This document shows, piece by piece, positions 36,801 through 48,510 of a stretch of 64,000 nt of DNA (position 1 is the first letter of the stretch; the number at the start of each line of letters is the position of its first letter). The position numbers were made by a program, and so were the translations under genes. The stretch comes from Lantana camara (Eukaryota > Streptophyta > Magnoliopsida > Lamiales > Verbenaceae), in assembly GCA_037501455.1 (NCBI GenBank), contig CM074858.1, positions 94,400,501 through 94,464,500 of the forward strand, written 5' to 3'. Below the pieces are notes generated by a model that was given only the letters and a program-made list of their open reading frames with translations, had not been told where the DNA came from and made no database searches.

Positions 36801-37364
36801 TCCGAAATGATTTCCAAAAATGTAGAAAAAAACGAGGAACGTTATTGCTATGATCTCAAGGGTTAAAAGGTTTTGACGATGGAAATATATTCCGCCGACG
36901 GGAAAATATTCTTTGAAAATAAATTCTTAAATTGCTCTGTACATACAAACGAAGCCTCGAAGCATTGAAAAACAAACAGAAAAATTTAGAAAAAAATGTG
37001 TATATGTCCTCCGGGGTTTCTTTAATAAAACTGAGTGATGATGGTTAGGAAATTGAATAGTACTTTTTGACAAAAATTCCTAAAATGCCCCTAATGATCA
37101 AGAAAGGATTTTGAAGCTTGGGAAACATGTTCAAATGACTGGGGAACATGAGTTATGAACCTCTAGGGTTCCAGTGAGATTCTAGGACAATGTAGACTCG
37201 AAAAATGAATAGTAAATTTGGTTCGTGGTAAGAAAATCCCCCTTAAAACACGATAAAATGAAAGCACATTGTTCACATAAGAATGCAATACATAATGGAT
37301 TGATGTTTTCTTCTAACCCTTTGTTTACCTATTTCTTCTTGGCCCTGAAATCCGGGCTGTTACA
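33866..37364 (-). repeat. Tekay-like 3' LTR
   Basis: The minus strand begins TGTAACAGCCCGGATTTC (37364) and ends GGGAGATGCTACA (33866). Confidence 0.9.
35597..35940. repeat. AAGTCA tandem and GTATAC-type array in the 3' LTR
   Basis: About five tandem AAGTCA units (35597-35630) precede about 300 bases made of GGTATGTATACAG and AATACATACC-type words, TG-rich on the left half and CA-rich on the right, giving many small palindromes (TGTATACA). The same structure, diverged, is at 42850-43195 in the other LTR. Confidence 0.8.
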
Positions 37365-37382
37365 ATCCTCCCCCCTTGAAGA
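37365..37382 (-). promoter_or_regulatory. Tekay-like polypurine tract
   Basis: The minus strand has CTTCAAGGGGGGAGGAT immediately before TGTAACAGCC of the 3' LTR. Confidence 0.85.
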
Positions 37383-37439
37383 GAATCTGTCCTTAGATTC
37401 TATTCATGTTTCGGAATAACTCCGGGTAATGTTTCTGTA

Positions 37440-38960
37440 CCTTTTTCTTTGTTTTCCCAAGTTTATACCTCAATCCTATGTCCTTGCCATAAGATTTTAA
37501 CTAGGGAGGATTTCTTATTCCCCGTTCTTGGAATTTTTCTATTCAAGATTTTAGTTGACCTCACTTCATAGGTCAAGTCAGGTTCTATAGGTGTTTCTTC
37601 TACATGCAGAATATGACAGTCATCAGCAAAATACCTATGAAGTTAAAACATTTGAAATATGTCTTGTATTCCTATGGGGTTTGCTAGCAAGTCTAAGTCG
37701 TAAGCAGCTGGTTCGACACGCTCTAAAATTTCGAGAGGCCCTATGTATTCGCAACTCAGTTTTCCATTTTTCCCAATGCGTATGAAACCTTTTCTTAGTG
37801 ATGCTTTCAAGAGCACTTTGTCACCTATCGCAAATTCTATATCCTTTCTTTGCTCTTTTGCCTATCTTGGGCTATTCTCACTCTTTGTCGTATCATTTGA
37901 ATTTCCTCGGTAGACTCTGTTACCCATTTCTTAATAGTCTTCTTTGCATCCCCTTTCTCAGGTGCTTAACTTCATCCATGTCCCAATATAAATGGAGATT
38001 TACATTTTCTCCCATACAAGGCTTCATATAAGACTGTCTGAATAGATGTCTGATAACTATTATTGTAGGTAAACTCCACAGGAGGTAAACATTTCTTATA
38101 ATCCTCTTGGAAGTCTAAAGCACAAGTTCACAACATATCCTCTAGATATTTAACAGTCCTTTCTGACTAACCATTAGCCTGGGGGTGTGCTGCTGAACTG
38201 AAATATAGCTTAGTCCCCATCATTTCTTGAAGATTCTGCTATAACTGTGGAGTGAACTTCGGGTCCCTTGTTAGTAACCTTAATTGGCAAAAGTGTGCCG
38301 ACTTGGTTAATTGATCGATAATATTTCATATACTGTCATATTCGCTTTTATCCTTTTGTAATCCTATAATGAAATCAAGGGTGACTTATTCCCATTTTTT
38401 GGTAGGGATTGACAATGGTTATAATTTTCTTCTAGGTTTCTAGTGTCCTATTTTGACTCGTTGGCAAGTCACGCACTTCTCAACATAACCTGTAATGTCG
38501 CATTTCATTCCATTCAACCGAAAATATTTCTTGAGAACATGATGCATCATTTCATTCCATTCAACTAAAAATATTTCTTGAGAACATGATGCATCTTGAT
38601 TCCACCTTGATATATCATATATCGAACTTTGTATGCGTCATCTAGGATTTTATTTTGAACTACTAGGGTACACAGACTTGCCCTTTCTCTCAAGATTCCA
38701 TATTCATCGGTCATGAACTTAGCCTCATTATCTTTTTCCTTAGAGTGGAGACACTTTCTGCTTCATTCATCTTGTGCTTGGGCATCCTTAAGCCTTTACT
38801 TTAATGGTGAGGCCATCATTAATAAAGATTTTGAGATGACAGTTACAAGTTTACTTCTTTCATTCAATGCCGCCAAACTAAGTTTTTGGCTTAAGGCATC
38901 CGCCACTACGTTGGCTTTCCTGTATTATACAATCATAATCTTATAGGTCTCATCCATCTC
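37440..38960 (-). pseudogene. Tekay-like integrase with chromodomain-like tail
   Basis: Minus-strand fragments include RDPKFTPQL, FSSAAHPQANG followed by SERTVKYLEDML, and ALYGRKCKSPF in the integrase core. Near the end (37590-37440), IPRTGNKKSSLVKILWQGHR followed by TWENKEKG matches the chromodomain tail that plant chromoviruses fuse to integrase, thought to direct insertion to marked chromatin. There are several stops and frameshifts. Confidence 0.8.
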
Positions 38961-39359
38961 CTTTACCTCATATTTAACTTTTTTTGAGTGAATAACTATC
39001 TCAAACTCTTATGATCTGTGAAGACTTAAAAAGTTATTCTGTATAGGTAGTGTCTCTGCTTAGCTAGGGCGAATACAATTGTCTCGAGATTAAGTGTTGG
39101 GTAATTCTCTTCATAAGGTCCAGGTTTTCTTGATGCATAGTCGATAACTTTTCTAGGTTACATTAAAACACATCTTACCCCTTCTTGGGAAGAGTCAGTA
39201 TAGACTACGTGGCTTTAATTTCCTTTCCTTCAGGTAAGGCTAATGTTAGCGCAGACGTTAACCTTTGCTTTAGTTCTTAGAACTTTGCTCACCTTTTCCG
39301 CCCATTCAAATTTGCCTTCCTTCTTGGTTAATTACGTAAGTGGTGTAGTTATTTTTGAG

Positions 39360-40450
39360 AAATCTTACGCAAATCCTCTATAATAGCTTGCAAACGCTAC
39401 AAACTTCTTATTTCGAATGGTTTTTTTGGTATTGGCCAATTCATTACTATTTTGACCTTTTAAGGATCTACTTTCCATTCCAGGACCAGATATTATGAGT
39501 CCAAGAAAAGTCACTCTTTCCAACCAAAATTTACATTTACTGAACTTTGCATAAAGCACTATGTGGAGATGCTCAGCTTGCTCTTCAGGGGGTCTTTGAA
39601 AACACCAAGATGTCATCAATAAAGATGACCAAAAACTGATCCAAATATGGTCGGAATACTTGATGGCTCGGATCCACAAATATAGCCGAAGCATTAGTTA
39701 ATCCAAAAGGTATTACTATAACTTAAAGTAGCCATATCGGGTACTGGAAGCGACTTTCGAAATATCTTCCCTCTTAATCTTTGACTGGTAATATCCTTGT
39801 CTTAAATCTAACTTAGAATACACTCGAGATTCTTGAAGAATATCAGACAATTCTTCAATGTTGGGGAGAGGGTATTTGTTCTTTTATCGTAATTCGATTA
39901 AGTCCTTAGCAATCGATACATAAGCATAACGATCTATCCTTCTTCTTGATGAATAGTACAGGTGTTCCCCATGGAGATAGGCTAGGACGAATATATCCTG
40001 ATTCTAGTAACTCATAAAGTTGGTTTCTTGATTCTTGGAACCAGGCTAGAGCCATTCGATTAGGTGTCTTAGAAAATGGCTCAGCCCCCAAGGATTGTGT
40101 CGATTGCGCAGTCTAACTCTCGATCAGGAGGTAATGAATTCAAGTGTTCGGGAAATACTTCTAACTACCTCAACTTCCTCAATCTTGAGCTGACCCTTAG
40201 GCCCATTCAACAGATAGGCAATAAATCCTGTGGATCCTTCACCAACTAATTTCTTGACTTTTACGGTGGTGACCAGTGGTACTAGTTTCATCTTATCCTT
40301 TAACACGACACTATCACCTTTCCTAAGGTGACTTTTTTCTTGAAATAATCTAACTTAGCATGATATTTACAAGCCAATCCATTCCTAAAATAACTCTGTA
40401 ACTTGGCATCGGTAGTTCAATAAGATCTATAGGGTAATTGTCCAAGTAAG
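39360..40450 (-). pseudogene. Tekay-like protease tail and reverse transcriptase
   Basis: The protease tail IELPMPSYRVILGMDWL (about 40430-40370) is followed by [22 protein letters not shown] (about 39990), CIDC, and then AKFSKCKFWLERVTFLGLII and ASYYRGF (39365-39560). The order and wording are typical of Del/Tekay pol. Stops and frameshifts are frequent. Confidence 0.85.
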
Positions 40451-40454
40451 AAAA

Positions 40455-41085
40455 TTAAATCGCGCACATAATAAAGATGCGATGAATGAATGCGTGGCGC
40501 CAGGATCTTATAAGGTAGTAACTGGCGTGTTTAGAACGCGTACCTTTAACAGTTTTGGGGATGGTATTTATAACTGTAATCACCCTTATAGAGAGAATAT
40601 AATGCATTATAGTTGAGAATGATTTGCAGATGGTCATGAGAATTGGCGTTTCCAAGTAATAGCAATCAATAACACAACAGCTTTGGTAAAGATACATGTG
40701 AAGGTATAGAAACCAATACGTTAACTTTTGATCCTACTGGTATCTTGAAGCGACTCTAACAACTCAAGATTTGAACAAATTAGGGAGTATAAGTAAAGTA
40801 TTTTTCATAAGTTGGAGATATGAGTAAGATGATGAAATAGAAATAGGTCCTACAACCGAATCGACCAAGAATTTGATGATTTCTAAAAATTCGGAAGAAT
40901 CCGGTAAGATTAAGGATTTTGGAGCAGATTAAAACGATATCGTAGACTTGAAGAAGGACGAACTTAGTACTACAATTGTAACAAATCACATACTGGTCGG
41001 CCGCCCCAAGCAGTGATCGATCACAATTTAAGCACTAAGGACACGAGAATACTTATGAAACTCTACATACCCCAGATTTCCGCAA
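40455..41085. other. Unidentified stretch in the place of gag
   Basis: Between the PBS and the protease tail lie about 630 bases with no Gag or zinc-knuckle motif in any frame that I can see. Gag was deleted or replaced. Confidence 0.6.
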
Positions 41086-41088
41086 CCT

Positions 41089-41103
41089 GGGGCTCTGATA
41101 CCA
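41089..41103 (-). promoter_or_regulatory. Tekay-like primer binding site
   Basis: The minus strand reads TGGTATCAGAGCCCC, the complement of initiator-methionine tRNA, 8 bases from the LTR end. Confidence 0.9.
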
Positions 41104-41111
41104 CTTTAAGC

Positions 41112-44100
41112 TATAGCACCTCCCCTAGCACTACAACTCCCGCACCGCAATACTCCCCGGGTGGAGGTTAGACCTAACACTTGAGAAATAATACGGCGAA
41201 CGGTATAGATAATACTTAAGGAAAGTGCAGGTCACAATGCAGCGGAAGATAGACATTTAACAATTTACAAGAAAACAAGGGTGCTAACGTGCACAAAGAA
41301 TTAGTGCTATTATTAATGAAGTAATTGACATAAAAGGGAGTATAAATTGACAGTGTAATGGTGTCAGTTGTGAGGGTAGCTGGTGAGCATACTCAGAACT
41401 ATGTATTCTTGGGATCAGTTCTGATCTATTATATGTGACACCTTAACGATTCAAGACACCTCTAGTTGTCGTTCCTTGATTCCTGAAACCATGCATTTTA
41501 AAGTAGGCAAGCAGTTAGTCAAAGTGACTAAATGAAGGAATATTAGTTTATATGTATACGTATATGTATATTCATATGATTAAGAACATCTTGATCTAAA
41601 ATAGTAGCAATAAGATATAGCAAATATGAAACGGTTCATGATAAGGGTAAGATAGGGATAGGGGTAGTTTGGAATATTTGTAGAAACATGAACCGTATGT
41701 AATAAAAACGTTTAATGCTCGCAAGCCAGGCCTCTCTAACCGTACTCCTTAAATATTTGATAAAACAGTACCGGGCTGATCAAGGCACCGGTACTTGAAT
41801 AAAATCAAGTATGATAACAACTCCGCTACTCCGTAGTGCCAATAGGGAATCAAACCTTAGAAACGATATATGTAATAAGTGGGAGGCAGCTATCTATCTC
41901 AGGGAGGTTGTCTCCCTTGTAAATCTCTTGGCGTGGAGTAACTAACCTCCAGCTAAACTATTACCAAGAGTTGGTGGCGGTCTGTGGCACCAACAATACC
42001 CTCGGCCTAGTACCTTCCGGGTATTGCTCGACACAGCTGTGTGCCGGGGCCCATAATAATAATGATAAAGTATTTTGCTTGCCTTGTCAGGAATCAGTTC
42101 TTAGTAGTAATAGGACTAAAGTATAGAATGTCCAGGTAAGATCCTGATTCCAACGTAAAAGTGTTTTCCTTGTAAAGAGGGATATTGTATTGTAGTTATA
42201 TGTTTATAGGGTAATAAATCATAAATAATAGGTAAGCTTGAAAATAGTTTTTATATAGATACATATGTATAGGTATGATTCCAGTTGAAAATATTTTATC
42301 CCTCACCGAATACCAGAAGTCAGACAAAGTCACGCGATTCCATTGCTTGATCCTAATTTCGCCTGAAAGTATTAACTACAATAGGCTTAGGGCTATATTT
42401 CTTTTTATTCTAATCAAATAAGCACATAAAGCACACCGTGTTTACACATAAAAGAGTAATATGTTAGAAATCCCGGTAAACCCTAATTTTAATCGTTTAA
42501 GTGAATTTTCTTAATCACATAGGTTTTAGGAATTCTTTAGCTAACCAAATATTTATTACTCACATTATGATCCTAATTATAAGAATTGAAATGATATTTA
42601 GGGTTTAACTTGACTAGGCATATCCTTTTATGAAGAAAGGGGTACTTCGAGTAAACGATTAGTTTTGATTAAAAGCTCGTATTAGAGACTTAAGGATATA
42701 TTCTTTAGGGTCTTAAAATAACCCTAATTAGTAAAAGAATTTAAACTTTGAAAGTTAATTTGAAACTCATTTTTGAGAATTCTTGAATAAGGATTTGACC
42801 GTTGAATTCGTCTCTTCGAAACGATCCTTTAGGTTGAAAGTCAAAATTTCAAAGACAGAGTCAAATTAAAATCAAAGTCAAAGGTTACTATTCAAAAATA
42901 CGGTATAGATACAATAGTTATACAGTATTTGTACGATATATATACTGTATTTGTACGGTATGTATATAGTATTTCCACAGTTTTATACAAAATACATACC
43001 ATATTTATACTGTATTTTATAAAAATACTTACTGTATGTATACTGTATTTATACAAGAATACATACAGTATTTGTACAAAACTACATTTTTTATTTATAT
43101 GAAAATACATTTTGTATTTATATGAAAATACATACTTATTTATTTGAAAATACATTTAGCGTTTATACAAAAATACATACGTATTTATACGTGAGGGCAT
43201 GACGTACATATACGTATATTATACATGTATATCATGACATATATCAATTGGTTAAGGAATTAATAATTAGACATGTAACATTTAAACTTTAGGTTAAAAT
43301 TCTAATTATTTAACATTAAAGAACATGTAACAAATTAAATTAAATCATGTAACAATTTAATCTACCTAAGTAGGATCATAAAATAATTAAAATGTAACAT
43401 ATAACATGCTAGAAAATTGTCACATAATTAAATTATGTCATACATTTCCTAATAAACTATACCATATGTTAAAAATTAAAACATAATTCTAAACATATAT
43501 TTTACGCATAAAATAAAACATATAATATAACCTAATTCTAACTTAATTAAACTATAAAAATAAAACATAAATTAAACTAATTAAAAACATAAAAAATAAA
43601 TAAATAGAAGAATTACATCTCTAAGGGGGGTTCGGCCACTCCTCTAAATGAACAATGAAAATGGTTCCCAACACCCTTATTTATAGTTGTTAGTAGGGGC
43701 TTACTTTGCAATTAAAGAATAACGAGGGACCTTTTTACAATTTTCCTAAAGTAGGTCTGCCTTTAGTAAAATTGTTGGGAGAAGGGTATTTTAGTAATTT
43801 CATCTTTCACTTGCATATTTTAGAAGTTGAAAAGGTTCCCAAGAGCTAAAAAATAAAATTAGCTTCGAAACGGTTACTCATAGGTCGAAATCCGACGTAC
43901 GGTTTAAAAGTTATAATCATCGGAAGAAAGGAATTTCCTTAATTTCATAAAATGATTTAATTATAAAATAAATGCTAGGGTATGATTTGAATATCCGAAA
44001 TGCTTTCCAAAAATGTATAAAAAAACGAGGAACGTTGGCTATGATCTCAAGGGTTTAAAGGTTTTGACGATGGAAATATATTCCGCCTACCGAAAAATAT

Positions 44101-44559
44101 TCTTTGAAAATAAATTCTTAAATTGCTCTGGACATACAAACGAAGCCTCGAAGCATTGAAAAACAAACTGAAAAATTTAGAAAAAAATGTGTATATGTCC
44201 TCCGGGGTTTCTTTAATAAAACGGAGTGATGATGGTTCAGAAATTAAATAGTACTTTTTGACAAAAATTCCTAAACTTCCCCTAATGATCAAGAAAAGAT
44301 TTTGAAGCTTGGAAAACATATTCAAATGACTGGGGAACATGAGTTATGAACCTCTAGGGTTCCAGTGAGATTCTAGGACAATGTAGACTCAAAAAATGAA
44401 TAGTAAATTTGGTTCGTTGTAAGAAAATCTCCCTTAAAACACGATACGACAAATGAAAGCACATTGTTCACATAAGAATGCAATGCATATTGGATTGATG
44501 TTTTCTTCTAACCATTTATTTACCTATTTCTTCTTGGCCCTGAAATCCGGGCTGTTACA
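41112..44559 (-). repeat. Tekay-like 5' LTR
   Basis: The minus strand begins TGTAACAGCCCGGATTTC (44559) and ends GGGGAGGTGCTATA (41112), where the usual CA is changed to TA. An array of GTATAC-type words is at 42895-43195. Confidence 0.9.
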
Positions 44560-44594
44560 ATAAATAGCTGACCCAAACTCTGTTCCGTCGACCT

Positions 44595-44812
44595 AGGTAA
44601 CGGGCGTTACCTATCCATGCACAACATTCGTTAACGCCCGTTACAAGCCTAAACTCGTAATAGTGCTTTTATAAATGGTAACGGGTGTTACCACTTTCCT
44701 TGTGCCTGGGAGTAACGGGCGTTACTCCCATGTTCCGCCAAAGGCAATGCTCCTGTACCTATTAATGGGGGTTACTCCATCTGATCTTCCAAGGGGTAAC
44801 GGGGGTTACTCC
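44595..44812. repeat. Palindrome cluster with GTAAC arms
   Basis: Hairpin-like words with 7-10-base arms around a 2-base centre: AGGTAACGGGCGTTACCT (44595-44612), CGTTAACGCCCGTTAC (44629-44644), GGTAACGGGTGTTACC (44677-44692), an extended copy with 10-base arms (44708-44729) and two decayed copies (44765-44780, 44793-44812). They lie in the 1.47-kb TG..CA element, right of the Tekay insertion. Confidence 0.9.
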
Positions 44813-45485
44813 TTTTTCCTCCAAAAATGCGTGAATTCGCCTTGGTTCGCTTTTTCATCTCCAACTTAATAATCACCTAAATGGAGAAAAATAAACACAT
44901 AAACGCATCAAAAGGCACAAAAATATGCTCTAATATAAGCTCAAATCTATACGAATTCTACACTCAACAAGATAATATCAGATAAAATTACTTGCATATT
45001 TATCTCTTTGATATTTTATTATTTTTTAAAGAGATAATATCACATGAATATTTATCTCTTTATATTTTTATTTTTAAAGAGATAATATCATAAAAGACTT
45101 GAATTTGATTGGTCGGTGACGCAATACGCCACGTGTCGCCATATGATTTGTTGAGAAAATAAACATCATAATATTAATTAATTTAACTATTTAACTTTAA
45201 AATTAAATTTATGATAATTTCAAAATTGTAAATTAAATTAATAATATAAAGTTTATTTGTTCATCTACAATAATGTTTTATATAATTTTAAGTATATACA
45301 CTATAATTAAAACACAAAAGTATATAAGCTAGCAATTTTTATATAATATCTCAATAAATATGATTATATTTAATTCAAATAATCATATATTTAAAATTTT
45401 ATATTTTAAATTAATAACAAAAAGTATTTAAATAATTAATTAAAATAAGTGTACAATTATATTTAAAGACATAATATTAATAAGA

Positions 45486-45720
45486 AGTAAGTTGTACAAG
45501 TTGGTAAGGGAGCCACCATTCTTCCTTGGAGACCCGAGTTCGAATCACTGCATGCGCAATTATCGCGAGAATTAATTCTCGCATTGGCTAGCTCAATTCC
45601 AGCGTGCGCAATTATCACGAGAATTAATTCTCGCATTAGTTGGCTCGGTTGGCTCAAGCTCGGCCCGTAGCTCGTCCTCGGTATTGGTGTGGCTCATTTC
45701 CACGGCGGTTCGGGTCTCAC
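45486..45720 (+). repeat. SINE-like unit with duplicated palindrome
   Basis: TTGTACAAGTTGG (A-box-like, about 45492) and GAGTTCGAATC (B-box-like, 45536-45546) form a tRNA-like head. Two copies of a roughly 55-base unit follow, each centred on the palindrome GCGAGAATTAATTCTCGC (45565-45582; second copy about 45618-45634 with one base changed), and then GGCTC-rich sequence. Confidence 0.55.
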
Positions 45721-46252
45721 AAATGAAACTTTTTATTTTTTTTAATTTATTTATTTTTATTCTATTTTCGACGGCATACCGATGAAAAATGCCATCGGAA
45801 ATCTGTCGGTTAACTTAAAAATTAAATCATTTATGTTCCGTTGGTTTTCCGTTGAAAAAAAATTCCGACAGAAAACCGACCGAAATTGTCCGTTGGTTTT
45901 CCGTTGGAATTTTTCCATTGGAATTTCATCGGAATTCCATTGGAGATATATTTCCAATGGAAAATCAACTGAATGAACCCGTCGGGACCCAATTTCGACG
46001 ATGTATTTTCCAACGGGCGCCATCCCGTCGGTTTTCCATCGAAAATCATTTTTTTCAACGAAAAACGGATGGAATTTCTGAAAATCCAATCGGAATTATG
46101 TAGTTTTTTTGTAGTGCGAGCCAAGCCTGAGCCAAAAAATCAGGGTTCATTGGCTAGCGAACCAGGTTCGAAACTCATATATTTACGATGAGCCCGAGCC
46201 CGAATCGACAAAAAATATCAAGGCTCGGCTCGTTGACATCCCTGATATATGT

Positions 46253-47540
46253 AGAGTACAAACAATTAATGTGAGAGTGATTGCCTTATCTAATGCCACA
46301 CATCCGTACAGCTTCCATCTGTTCACCATTCTATAGAATTTCTGATTGTACCCTTTACATTCTGCTCATAATGATATTGACGATTTTCTTCGAGAATTTG
46401 AAGTAAGTTAAAGTTTTTCTCAAAAAATTCTTCTGAATTTTGTCGTACGCCTTTTCACGATTCAATTTCAGCACCATACCCTTTTTTATCGTTGGAGTGA
46501 TTTAGCATTCATAACACTTCTTTAGGCATCAAGATATCGTAATGGGTATCTCGGCCAGGAATGAAGCTATTCTGGTTCGATCCCATAATTTCTATGATAT
46601 ACGACTTAAACGAAGTATAATCATCTTGGTAATCATTTTTGAACAATACATTAACATAATGACCCGAAACTCGTTTATTTTTCTAGAGCATTAGTTTTTT
46701 AAAGTAGGCAAAACAACCGATAATCCTTCTTAGGAATTGATTCTCTCTATATGAAATCATTGATCAAGTTTACTATCGAGTCTCCAACTATATCCTAATA
46801 GGTTTTAAAAAAGTAAGTTCGGAAACCATCTACTCTCAACGCTTTGTAAAGGTGCATGCTCTTCTTTATCCTCAAGATTTTCTCATTTGAGGTCATTCAT
46901 GCCAAGTTATTTTTTTCGCTAACACACCTTAGGGTTCGTTGATGCAAGCTAGTACCAAGACTCATCACCTCTTTAATGGTATCTCCATTGAATAGTTTGG
47001 TGTATTACTCTTAAGTGTGTGACTTTAGTTGATCATTATTAGTTGCCCATTCATTGTTTATTTTGAGAGCATTCATCTGGTTCCTCATTCTTCTCGTTAT
47101 GGTTGAGAGATGAAAGAAACGTGCATGTTTATCCCTTGAATTGGAGTCAATTAGTTCTCGACTATTAAAACCAAATAATGTCTTCTTGTTGTAATTCTTT
47201 CTCCAAATCTTTTGAATATTTACCTTGCTTGGCTCATGCATAATGCTCTAATTTTTTTTTTCCGCTTTTCGAGCACATTGAAAACTGTTTAAGGCCCATT
47301 ATTTTGGAGTAATGATCCCAAGTCAAAATGTCCTTCAAGTTTTGATTCGGCCAATAAGTCATATATTGCTTCTTTGGAAAATGTTGATCTAAATTGATAA
47401 CTGTTGTATCAATCTCGTTCAAATTGAATTCGAAAATTCTCCAGTTCGTTTCTTGGGCTGACACTCAATCTAACATCTTGAAATTTTTAATCTAATCTTC
47501 GAAATTTTGTTTACCATTGTAGGCAATATTAATTCTCACT
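46253..47540 (-). pseudogene. LINE reverse transcriptase, N-terminal half (decayed)
   Basis: The minus strand encodes a LINE linker (SRDKHARFFHLSTITRRMRN; ALKINNEWATN), then RT motifs SNQNSFIPGRDTHYDILM and NGEQMEAVRMCGIR with many stops. It continues across the nested block into the fragment at 29011-28700. Confidence 0.8.
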
Positions 47541-48130
47541 TTGCTATGTCCTTTATAAATATATTTGTAAAAGTATTTTACAGTTGTCCTTAATTTTGGT
47601 ATGCGTGGGTATATACATTAAAATTAAAAATTTCTTCTTTTACTAACAATTTTTTATCTCTTTTTTATATTATATTTTGCAATTTAATCTTGCATTCCAT
47701 TTTCTTATTTGTATTTCTCTAATTAGTATTATTTCAAATTTATGTTAATTTTTTTTATAATTAATTTTATGTATGTAGCAAAAATAATTAAAAGAGTATA
47801 TTTATATAAAAATTTAAGAAATGTTTAATCGAATACTATAAAAATTATTTATAAAATTAGATTATATCTTATTTTTATATGCACACACATTGAGTCTCTT
47901 TAGGATTATTAATTTAAAGTAGCTTTGGTCTAAGGACCGGACATTCTAAATTGTGGTATATTAAGTCGTAAGAAACCAAAAATGCTATTTATGCTTTTAC
48001 GTATTTAATTTATATTTTATTATATAAACAAAAGGAAAATTATGTGGTTAGTTAGATTTAGATAATTATAATTATATTACTATATTAGTATTAGTTAATT
48101 AAAAAATATTATATTAGGATTAATTAATTT
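47541..48130. other. No gene seen
   Basis: Very AT-rich. The LINE endonuclease part, if it was here, is not recognisable. Confidence 0.6.
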
Positions 48131-48510
48131 TGATGGTGCAGAAACTGGAAATGGACTAAAACACCAACACTTTAAAATTTGTTTGAGAAAGGGAAGACCA
48201 TCACAGGCGTGCGAGCCTCAGGAACTGGGTTTCCAGAGATGCGTGGGTTCTTCCAGCTAGGATAACACCAGGGATTGTGCAGCAAAGGTGTCGGAAGTGG
48301 TGAAGTGTTTTTAGCTTGGAGAAGAAGATAAAGAAAATGCCCAGTTATGTGTATGCAGTGTCTTGTGTAGAAGATGACTTAGGGAAAGTGTGTATAAATT
48401 CCCCTATTTATATGTTGAGGGCAAGGGTGTTTTGGTAAAAGCGATCATATGGTCCCAAACCCAGTGCTGCCCTAGACACGTGGCAAAGTGTGATGGTGTG
48501 AGAGTGATAT

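Larger units (their letters stand above)
33866..44559 (-). mobile_element. Tekay-like chromovirus, gag missing
   Basis: LTRs of about 3.5 kb (33866-37364 and 41112-44559) flank an internal region of only 3.75 kb. The target duplication ATAAA is perfect (33861-33865 and 44560-44564). The minus strand has a tRNA-iMet PBS (41103-41089), a protease tail, RT, integrase, a chromodomain-like tail and a polypurine tract. No gag is recognisable between the PBS and 40440. Many stops make it dead. LTRs differ at roughly 14 positions in their first 215 bases, mostly transitions. Confidence 0.88.
32798..44969. mobile_element. TG..CA element of 1.47 kb, split by Tekay
   Basis: It begins TGTTGTGTGATAAG and ends CACTCAACA. 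The 5-bp duplication AGATA is at 32793-32797 and 44970-44974. Without the Tekay insert it is about 1473 bp. It has no coding capacity. A stretch with GTGCAAGTGTACACTTAATA and ACCCACAGGGAAGGG (32840-32890) resembles a motif I have seen in other plant intergenic repeats but cannot name. Either a solo LTR or a non-autonomous LTR element. It carries the GTAAC palindrome cluster. Confidence 0.75.
32411..45269 (-). mobile_element. Solo LTR, Tat-like, 682 bp when its inserts are removed
   Basis: The left end TGTTTGCACTAATAATTCG and right end GTTCATCTACA are flanked by the 5-bp duplication ATAAT (32406-32410 and 45270-45274). The right part (45000-45200) resembles the Tat LTR at 4096-5001: TATCTCTT..AAAGATAATATC, then CTTGAATTTGATTGGTC and GCCACGTGTCGCCATATGAT. 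It is split at AGATA by the 32798-44969 element. Confidence 0.75.
31979..46116. mobile_element. CACTA-like element (interrupted)
   Basis: The right end is a clear GTTTTTTTGTAGTG (CACTACAAAAAAAC inverted) at 46103-46116. Inside both ends are repeats of the CCGTTGGTTTTCCGTTGG / GGAATTTCAATG type in both orientations (31995-32310 and 45770-46090), as in CACTA subterminal arrays. The left end is degenerate (CAATTCTAAAAAAAAAATTA near 31981), so that boundary and the 3-bp duplication are not established. Its middle is filled by the nested LTR elements. Confidence 0.55.
29020..46244. mobile_element. GAGCC-rich element splitting a LINE (host of the nest)
   Basis: GAGCC/GGCTC-rich arms (29020-29050 plus 31610-31745 on the left; 46117-46244 on the right) end in GGCTCGGCTCGTTGACATCC and an approximate inverse (AAACGAATCGAGC). 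The flanks ATATACGT (29012-29019) and ATATATGT (46245-46252) are a near-perfect 8-bp duplication. The two LINE halves are adjacent once this block is removed. The type is uncertain; hAT-like is possible from the 8-bp duplication. Boundaries are good to about 15 bases. Confidence 0.55.

Noticed and set aside
45492..45546. Functional tRNA gene
   Set aside because: Same reason; it fits a SINE head better.
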